A DNA stretch of 64,000 bases from Adiantum capillus-veneris (taxonomy: Eukaryota; Streptophyta; Polypodiopsida; Polypodiales; Pteridaceae), in contig CM043946.1 in assembly GCA_014529385.2 (NCBI GenBank), positions 35,676,558 through 35,740,557 of the forward strand, read 5' to 3'. Position 1 is the stretch's first letter, and each line of letters starts with the position of its first letter. The position numbers and the translations under genes are program-made. The notes beneath the pieces were generated by a model. That model was given only the letters and a program-made list of their open reading frames with translations, was not told where the DNA came from and ran no database searches. Of this stretch, positions 55,561 through 64,000 are shown one piece after another.

Positions 55561-56410
55561 CATCAGGATAGGCGCTTGAGCTATGTCTGGCTGATCACCA
55601 CACTTTAGCCCCTTGCAACTCTACCCACACACACGCTTGGTGTGGGCTTGGTGGTATGAAACAACAATCCTTGCGATAAAGGCTAGCCCGTCAACTGCAA
55701 GCTCCCAAGTTCAGGGATGGTTTCTAAAAACAGAATTAAGGTCTAATTTGTGAGCCATCTGGTGTGATCACCACACTTGGACTCTAGGCCCTTGGTAGCT
55801 CTACCGACACACACACTTGGTGTGGGCTTGGTTGTATGAAACATCAGTCCTTGCGGTAAAGGCTACCCCGTCAATTGCAAGCTCCTAGGCTCGGGGTGAG
55901 CCCGTATAGGCTCTATGGCTGGGACGTGAGTCTAATGTCCACTCTCTATGTTTGTCTTTGTGTGAGTATGGCTTGTGTTATTTCATATGCGCACAAAGGA
56001 TCCGGCAAGGAAGTAACAATTTCGGTGGCCAGTCATACAACCAATAAGCCTTTGTGCTCACCCCATCTCATAGACTATCCCAAAGACGAATTCCCAAGCT
56101 CCAAGAACTCCAGGACATGCACTACTACTATTTAAGCACATCGATTGTGTTGCCAAACGATCTTCAACACCGAAAAGTGTCTTTCTAAACATTACCTGGC
56201 CTGAGATATATATATATTGAACTAATGAGCCACTCAATCCATCTCATAGACTGACCCAAAGGTGCAATCTAGCTCCAAGACCTCCAGGACATGCACTCCT
56301 TCTATTAAAAGCGCATTGCCAAAAACTCCTGAGCAGTGAAAAGTGTCTTCCTCGTTCTTAAGATGATTTAAACATTACCTGGCCTGAGATATATATATAC
56401 ATATATTTAC
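55561..56410. repeat. Two adjoining diverged ~175-bp direct duplications
   Basis: Pair 1: about 55,576-55,735 and 55,749-55,905 (offset 173 bp; shared CACTTGGTGTGGGCTTGG-like and GTCAAYTGCAAGCTCC parts). Pair 2: about 56,064-56,215 and 56,240-56,400 (offset 176 bp; shared CATCTCATAGACT, CCAGGACATGCACT and ACATTACCTGGCCTGAGATA). No coding content is recognised. Confidence 0.75.
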
Positions 56411-57400
56411 CAATTCTGGTTTTAGGATACATAAATGAGATAGTCGAAAAAATTAAGCTGAAATGTAGATCCTACAGTAAGCTTTCTGAGCTCCAAGCTT
56501 CGTGTTTGCTTGTGAAAGAGTGCAAATGCCAGTATCGTCTACAGTGAATACGAGTGCTTCAAGGTGTGGAGTACATAACGCTGCTCTCCACAATACAAAG
56601 AAATAGTTACCCGGAGGAGAAGACTCGACCACGACTCATCTTCCAGATGCGGTTCATGATCAAGTCGCCAGTAGAGTCGACAGCCTGAACCCTAATAGAA
56701 CCCCTTCACATAGTATAAGAATAACAAATTTACATCATGAGAACACTTAGGCCTAAAGACCTCCTTGAAGTTCCCGTAATATAAGAAATTTACATATGAG
56801 ATACAAAGGACCTCGAAGATAGGGTTTTTCAAGGGGGATTTGTGCCTTGGTGGCAAGCAGTTTCGAAGCTTTGCACTGCTACTTTGTACTCAAATTGTCA
56901 AATACTATTTCTTCAGTAGTATTTAGAAGGCTAGAAACTATCGTGTCTTCGATAGCGACCTCTTTGTGGCTAGCTTCTTAGAGATTGTGCAAGAAAGCAA
57001 GGAGATAATATATGTGGTAAGTAAAAGGTATAGCTCGGATGATTGGCTTAGGGCAGCCCTCGCCATCCATTCGTGCCTTGCGTAATAGGAAGTTACTCAG
57101 TACTTGTAACTTAGCTCGGTTCTAACCCTCTGTCCCTCAAGGCTCGGCATGAGCTTGAGGCTTACTTGTATATCTGTTGGTGACTTTATAATACATTCAC
57201 TCACAATTGTGGGTTTTATATAATAAAAAAAGAAATTTACATATGAGGACACTAATAAAGACCTCTTTGAAGCTATAGCCTATGGTACACATCTTTTTGC
57301 TAACTTCAAATATACTTTTATTGTGGCATTATTTTTATAACCAAAAAAAGGTTCTTACTGAATGATCCATGAGCGTTGCACGTACAATGACTTGTAACAT
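56411..57400. other. Non-coding DNA, no gene seen
   Basis: It holds only a short dispersed repeat (AAATTTACATATGAG with a following AAGACCTCYTTGAAG) at 56,730-56,790 and 57,230-57,275. Probably decayed repeat DNA. Confidence 0.5.
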
Positions 57401-59100
57401 TTAATGGCCTAATAACTTATGTGTAGCGGAAATTAGCATGAACATAATGGGCATTTCATTAGAAGAGATTCCTAATGAGATTTACAAGAGTGCTTGGGTG
57501 GAGAGAGCAACAAAAAGCATAACACCTAGTTAGATAGCATCAACAATACTTTCAAAAGAGAGAGAAATTAAGCTATTGACAACAGTTGAGGACCGGATTT
57601 GCATGGAGCCGGTCCCCCCTCCAAAAGGCTTTGTATTATGGTTTCTCCATCAAGAGAGACATTGTACAATACAATTCTTTGTGTTCCTTCAAGACTAGCT
57701 AGTGCAATGAAGATGGAAGCTTCATGCACTAAGCAAAACACCTAATAAACACAACTTGAATTATCCCCGTTCTCAGACCCAAGACCTCACACACCTTCGA
57801 AGATGGTGAGAGCTAGCAGGGTATGAGAGTAGATTGAGAGGAAGAAGGAGTATCTTACAAGAAAGATGTACATCTCCTCACATAATCACTCATATTAGCT
57901 TAGCTTAGCTTAGTAATTAGCTTGGTAGAGAAGATGAGCATGCATTGAAGCTTGGCTCTTGGTTGGATTTGCATCCACATGCCAAGAGAGTGTTGATGTA
58001 GGCTTCTATCTCACAAGCTTGGAGTAGGTGATGAGCTCTCCATTAAAGCTTGGGAGGAGATAGAGTATTCTTTCTTCACACATGGTCAAGTGTGAGTGTT
58101 TGTGTGTGTGTGTTAATGCCAAGCAAAAATCAGCCCCCTCTCTCTCTTGGGCGAGCCCTTGATGCTATTTTGGTCTGGCTTTTGCCTCATTGGACCTCCC
58201 CAAGTCAAGCCAATGGGTGTTAAGCAGCATAAGTGATAGCCTTCTGACATGTGTCCCCCTTTCCCCTTTTGTGAGAGCTTTAGGTAATTAAATAATTAAA
58301 CTAAACTCTCATTGGACCCCTTTGCCTCCTGGCCAATAGGAATCAGGCAAGCCATTGGGCTCCTAAATGCTCATTGGACCCTTTGGGAGACTGCCCAATA
58401 GTCTTCTAAGAGACTTAATTCTCATTGGTTTCTTTTATTAAATGTTTTTAAATTAATTAAACTAGATTTACTCTAGTCTAAATCTCATTGGTCCACCTCC
58501 AAGGCCATCCAATAGGAATTGGGCACACCTTGTGGGCATCTGGCCTAGGGAGCTAACATGTGTCCCTAATTCCCTTTGTGTAAAGGGAGCCTGTGTGTGT
58601 GTGTGTGGCTTTCTCTCTCATCCCCTACTAAATGGGCTCACCCCCTCCTTTGTAGGCTTTGAAGAAGACTTTTAGGGCACACACCAAGCATCCAATTTTC
58701 CCTAGGGTTGACCTATGGACACAACCTTTGAATTTTGGAACCTTAGCATTTTGGAAGTCTTAATGGGCTGAACCTTAGGGTCTTTTTAGCCCATTGTTGC
58801 ACATGGCTCTTTTGCAGATGGCCCCCCCTTTGGATCCCTATTTTCCCTCCTTTGGATCCCTACTGTGGCCAGTCTGCTAGCTTAACCAATATTCTAGCTT
58901 TTTCTCCCCTGGCATTTCCCCACATTAAATGATCAGTTTAATATGAGAAAATCATTTAGGAGAATTAGATATTGATTTTTATGACAATGACTACTAACTC
59001 ATAATAAATCAAGATTTTTCTTTCTTGGAAAAGATATCCTGGCAAGAGTTAATGCATGAGATTTGCAAAACAAGCAGTGTGATGCTCATTTTTCCAGAGG
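57401..59100. other. Non-coding DNA with an ATTGG/CCAAT hairpin array
   Basis: No gene. Between 58,188 and 58,515 four pairs of CATTGG and CCAAT(A/G) face each other about 15-22 bp apart (58,188/58,210; 58,310/58,333; 58,372/58,395; 58,486/58,509). GT-rich tracts occur near 58,100 and 58,590. Confidence 0.55.
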
Positions 59101-60052
59101 CTCCATGGAGCGTTTGATAGGCCTTTTGTTTGGCCCTAGCCCATCGCTATGCCCGTGTGACATGGCCCTTACCATGTTGGCATGTCATGCTCGGTTGCTC
59201 TTACCCCTTGAGCATGCCTAAACTACCTCCATCATTTTCATTCGGTGCACAGTCTTTGATGCACTCTCCACACAAGATGCATCCCATAGCCTACGACACA
59301 AGTAGATCTCTTTGCAACCCCCACAATATTGCCTCATTGTATGCCGAGGTGGTCGATACAATAGCACCAAGGTGCTCTCCTCCATCCCTTTGTCGATATT
59401 GTTGCACACAAAATGAATACTACTCGGTGGTGTCGCGCATGCTAGCTTAGTCGATATCTCTAGGCCTCCTTGACGCTTCTCAAGCCTTTCCGTGGCACAT
59501 GCTCACAATCATTGGTCCACCTTGTGCATACCACAGGTGCTTCAACTTTGACTAAGGTCTAATATCCCTATCACAACATAACTATTGCCTCTCCATTTGT
59601 TGGAAAAATATTTGCCTCGTTGTCACCTTAGTCTCCAAGTGGACTAGCATCGAGTGCTTCATTATAGACTAGTCCCACCTCCATATGTGTAGCTATAGAG
59701 CTCCTCTGCTTGCCAAGATTCTTGCATAGCATTTTGTGCATTTAATAGATTGAAGAAGAAGGGTTAATAACTTCATTGTGCAAGGTCTAGAGCCTTCTCA
59801 CAATTTCAAGCTCTCTCTTGTCTCATCGCTCTTCTACAAAAAAGGTCTCACCATCTCAATGGCGGCAAAAGGCTATCACTGCAAAGCTCACCGTCAAGAC
59901 AAGGGTCTTCGAAGGGCAAGGCTAGCTAGGAGCCAGTGACTAAGAGCCACATGTACAACAAGTATGGCGAGGGGTCCCAATGGTTGAGCCAAGGAGTTCT
60001 ACTTAAGGGAGTTGAATGTGAGGAGGTCATTATGCTAGTACCCAAGGTCTCA
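59101..60052. other. Non-coding DNA, possibly the LTR of RT-L
   Basis: No recognisable protein; the frame 59130-59450 has none of the expected domains. It ends with GGTCTCACA just before a primer-site-like sequence, so the right part may be an LTR. Confidence 0.3.
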
Positions 60053-60054
60053 CA

Positions 60055-60070
60055 TTGGTATCAAAGTTAT
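60055..60070 (+). other. Possible primer-binding site of RT-L
   Basis: TGGTATCAAAGTTATG resembles the initiator-Met site (TGGTATCAGAGC) with one mismatch in the first 11 bases. Supported only by the gag-like remnant downstream. Confidence 0.4.
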
Positions 60071-61489
60071 GGTAGAGGAAGGAGGAGAAAGTCTCTTGTT
60101 GTACTCTATAAGTTCTCTCAAAATGTTATGTCAGGTGTTCTCTATTTTTTAAATATATACGTTAAAAAAAAGTCTCATTGAAATCATCATGGTCTCCAAC
60201 TTTGTAGAACAAAGTTTCTTAGATTCCGCATGATTTTGAGTTATTTTGCACATACTGACAAGTGGACAAAAAATGCACTTTTGGCCTTTTAGAGTTTTGG
60301 CATAGAAATTCGGTGTTGCCATAATTTATTGCTATAGTGCATACAAGTTTGTGCCACCAAGTGGTGGGGTTATTTTGTTTCGTGAAGAAACTCATGTGGC
60401 ACGCAACTCCATGTTTACATAAAGAACGTGATACTCATATCAATGTCAAACTTCTTCAAGTGTAGTTTGGGTAACAAATTTATGTTTCGGTGCTAATCTT
60501 TTTTGCAATAGTATATATGTGCATGGCATGTACATGCAAGCTATGGTACATTAGGCAAGCTTATTGCATACAAGGCATGCATGCATGCCAGTAGCCAAGG
60601 AAGACAAGACATGCAATCAAGTTATATATCAGCATGAAAGGCATGCATGAACTATGTGGCTATGAGCAAAGTATTTCTCTTTTGTAGCTATGGCATGGCC
60701 AATACAACCTCTATCAGGTATCTTGATGCTTTGAATTATTCTTGTAAAACATATTTCTTTTTACAACATAGTTGTTCACATTTCTATTCAAGACGTAATC
60801 ATATTATCTTCAAACAGCAAGGCCAAAAAATTTGAGATTGCGACCTTTTGGCAAGGCCAATCTACAGTGCTCTACATCGATGCAAAGTGCATTCTACTTT
60901 TCAGGGATTGTCACTACTTTCCAGCATCACCAAAATTTTGCAGGTATGGCAAATGCTTTATCTATTTGTGATTCCATACATTATTGCTCATTGTAGATTA
61001 CAACAATTTTATGCATCTTGATGACAATGTGTATTAACGTGTCTATATTCCACATATTGGATAGATGATTCAATTTGTGTCAAATTGATGATTATGAGTG
61101 ATAAAGATGGATAAGGAATCCAAACCATTTTGCAAGTTCTTATTGTTTACGTCCAAGTGATGTATACATTTGATTTTAATATGATGTTGGGAACAGGATA
61201 ATGTGGCATTGCATTTTTGCTTTGACCTTTAGACATGCAAGGGATGGTTTTTTATCAACGTAGATGCAATTTTCTATGTTCTATGCTCTAGGCAAGAAGT
61301 TGCAACATGTTTTTCCTTTTACATCCAAAGGATGTGATGTGTTTAGATATGTGATCTCTCCATGCAAGGAGTTGCAATATGTTTTTCCTTTTCCATCCAA
61401 AGGATGTGATGTGTTTAGATGTCTGATTCCTCATGCAAGGAGTGTTAATTGCTCCTTGGACAAAGTAGGGAAGACAGATATAAAGAATG
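60071..61489. repeat. Mostly non-coding; two copies of a 72-bp repeat at 61,290-61,440
   Basis: Units beginning GCAAGRAGTTGCAAYATG (61,292 and 61,364) with a CATCCAAAGGATGTGATGTG core, and a partial third at 61,432. The core is a palindrome (ATCCaaaGGAT). A CATGCATG-rich patch lies at 60,575-60,650. No gene. Confidence 0.6.
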
Positions 61490-61900
61490 TTTAAAATTGG
61501 TATCCATCTTCTAGAGAATATGATTGCCTTTACCGATTTAGTGTCCTTCCTAATTGTGGAAAAGAAATGACTCGATGAAGAATCGTCTACACAAGGCAAA
61601 AGTAGTTCTAAACATGACATCTTCAACAACATAGGAAGAGAATGAGGACGTGATATAGGTCATGGAGGTAGTCGAGGAAGAGGCAACCACCAAGCTTAAT
61701 AGCATAATAATTTTTAGAGATAGAACAAAGGTGTTCAAGGAAACTTTTGAGGTAGGGGGAGTCTGAGAGGCCAAGGAAATATGCGACATAATAATATAGG
61801 TCAACATGGCAATGATGCATGCTTGGGGTTCTGGGAGACATGGTCACTTTGAAGATGACTATCTAGTAGGAGACAAAAAAATAATTATGCCGCTATTGGC
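61490..61900 (+). pseudogene. RT-L: copia-like gag remnant
   Basis: Reading through stops gives an Arg/Gly-rich run (GHGGSRGRGNHQA, RGSLRGQGNMRHNN) followed by AWGSGRHGHFEDDY, which has the spacing of a copia zinc knuckle (C-x2-C-x4-H-x4-C) with all three cysteines replaced and the His kept. This is the usual order at the end of a copia gag. Very decayed. Confidence 0.45.
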
Positions 61901-62500
61901 AAGAATTTAGATGATCCTAAGAGGCTATTTGCATGCAAAACATGTTAAATAATATGTCTACAAATGTGGAAAAGTATGGTGATTACGATAATTAAACATC
62001 GTAATTGAACAGATTACACTTAATGAAAATACTCAATAATAAGAAGGGATTAACATACGGCCTTAGATAGGATATTATAAAAGATTAAGTAGTAGAGAGG
62101 GGATTAAAAAAAGATTAATAAAGGAATTATGAATGTTAATATCATTAACACTTGCTAACGTTGTGGATCGTGTTATTTTACTTTATTATTTATCCACTTC
62201 TCTGCACCGAGTCCCATTCTACAACTTAGAGCAATCTATTGACGTTGATCTTTAGAGGATGTCCTCCGAGCAAAGATTGCCCACTCCCAACTTCAATCAT
62301 CCACCAGATTACAAATCGCAGGCGTATCGAGTTTCTTCCTCGTGAGAACTGCCCATTGCATAAAATATAATAGGTTACATGTAAGGCAGTTGAAGCCTTC
62401 AGAAATTAGCACTGATTGCAGCAAATTCATATCGCCAATCCAGTGAGGTGTGTATAGCGGAGCTGGGCACAACACAATCTCTGCCTCTCTCTACAATCAC
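61901..62500. other. AT-rich non-coding DNA
   Basis: No gene or repeat recognised. Confidence 0.5.
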
Positions 62501-62717
<217 letters not shown>

Positions 62718-64000
62718 CACTTAACGAGTGACTCCAGCTTGTGGTCTACCAACCCATGCAACTGGCCGTCTCTGCAGTTCGCCTACCTCTCTCCCTCTCT
62801 CGCCAACCACAGGCCACTTTTTTTCGTGGTGTGCATGGCGTCGCCCAGCCCCACACACACACCGCATGTCTTTTCTCTCTCCCTCTGCCAACCACTGGTG
62901 CACGCCAACCAACACACCACACCCTTCTAACTGTCTGTCTCTCTCTATCTCCTTCGTAGGGCATGCAACCACAACGACCCACACTACCTACCTAACTCGA
63001 GCCACCATGCACACACACTCACACAAAACGTCGTCCAACTCTCTCTGATCTCTCTCTCTCTCTCTCTTAGCTTGGGATGGTCATTTTCTCTTGCCGCTAC
63101 TCACTGCCATCGTCGTGGTCTTCTCACATTATTCTCATTGTTGATGCTCTGAGATACTGCCACTAGCGATGGAGTTGCTAAGCTTGTGTATGTTGCCACA
63201 CACACGCTCCCCCATGTGACGGGTTGCAACTGGTGTAGGCTGAAAAGAAAAGAAAAAAAAAAGAAGCTGTTGGACTCATTGACGCTGCTGTTGTGCGCCA
63301 GGAGCTGGATGACTGTATGCCTTCGCATGATGCCATCAATTTCGAGTCGAGTCCTCGTGGAATCATGGGCAGTGGGAGTTCTGTGGTGGGTGGCCTCCAT
63401 GAGTTGAGGAGCCGTGAGAAAAGGCAGGACGGGTGATATACTGTAAGTAGGGTCCACGATGGCGGAAACCAGACCTACGGTGCACATGAGAAGGCCTTTA
63501 AATCCAAGCACGAGAAGAAGAATTTTTTGCAAGGCGTGCCAGGCGCCAGGAACAGAGTTCTCGGAGGTCTCTTCTCTCTTGACTACCTACAGAGGTAGAC
63601 ATTGACACTGCTCTGCAGAGCCGCTGCAATACTTTCTCAGGCGACGCCTGATGCAGAGCATCCTTGGCCATTGACGACGCTGCTGATGTTGATTTTTTTC
63701 TTTCAATATTATAATTTATTTTATTTTGTGCCCAAACATTGTATTAGCTCTATAAGGATTGTAGCGGTTTGGTCACGTAGGGATTTAAAGATGAGTAATT
63801 TCATTTTGTTTCGCTCTCTCTCTTCCCCCTCCCAGTATGGCTACTTACAGAAGCAACCATCGGCAAAGCACTTCAACGACCCGTGGAATCTTTTCTCGCC
63901 TGACTCCCTTTGTCGCGTCTCCTCCGGCATACGATGATCATGATTATGATTTTAATCACGCTTTTAGGCTTTTAATGTTAGTCTTTTAGTGTACTTCTTT
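62718..64000. other. Right-edge DNA, CT-rich then plain; no gene established
   Basis: CT-rich up to 63,070, then mixed. Frames such as 63101-63532 minus and 63602-63937 plus show no domain and no supporting splice or start context. A gene 5' region with a CT-rich leader is possible, but nothing decides it. Confidence 0.3.

Noticed and set aside
60575-60650. CATGCATG cluster as seed-type RY promoter element
   Set aside because: No gene start lies nearby, and the motif is part of a locally repetitive GCATGC texture.

Overview
The window comes from the nuclear genome of a land plant with a large, repeat-rich genome. The evidence is a P-class pentatricopeptide-repeat (PPR) gene, Ty3 and Ty1/copia LTR retrotransposons primed by initiator-Met or TGGCGCC-type tRNA sites, a LINE, and very long (GA)n/(CT)n microsatellites. 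I cannot name the species. The poor fit to common flowering-plant repeats hints at a non-angiosperm, but that is inference only.

The only convincing host gene is the PPR gene on the minus strand (27,321-30,023, probably with a tiny first exon whose ATG is at 30,441). Its protein is built from two homologous blocks of about 293 residues. Everything else is mobile elements, mostly broken and nested; element labels (RT-A to RT-L) are mine.

1-18 kb: gag of element RT-B (minus) at the left edge, preceded by a palindrome-rich non-coding stretch. Next is a Ty3 pol relic, RT-A (minus), whose reverse-transcriptase gene is split by RT-C, a complete 10.3-kb LTR element (5,615-15,936, TSD CTTCC) with gag- and protease-like remnants but no visible RT or integrase.

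18-26 kb: tandem repeats, a Ty3 integrase relic (RT-D, minus), then a degraded copia relic (RT-E, plus).

26-37 kb: the PPR gene, then a LINE (minus) about 260 bp upstream of its predicted ATG, lodged in a (GA)n tract that belongs to a retrotransposon LTR fragment.

37-52.4 kb: the deepest nest. A ~65-bp tandem array is split by RT-I (40,917-52,178, minus, TSD ACTTA). The 3' LTR of RT-I is split by RT-J (41,281-49,552, plus, TSD GTGAA). The protease region of RT-J is split by a solo LTR (44,700-45,850). The 3' end of RT-J plus its RT-I flank exists as an inverted second copy at about 36.9-38.5 kb.

52.4-56.4 kb: a Ty3 chromovirus relic (RT-K, plus) whose integrase carries an internal deletion and a solo LTR (TSD TATGT), followed by diverged ~175-bp duplications. 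56.4-64 kb: mainly non-coding DNA with a CCAAT/ATTGG hairpin array, a faint copia relic and a 103-bp (CT)n tract.

All coordinates, domains and motifs were read by eye. Identity levels, copy numbers in the genome and clade assignments were not computed.
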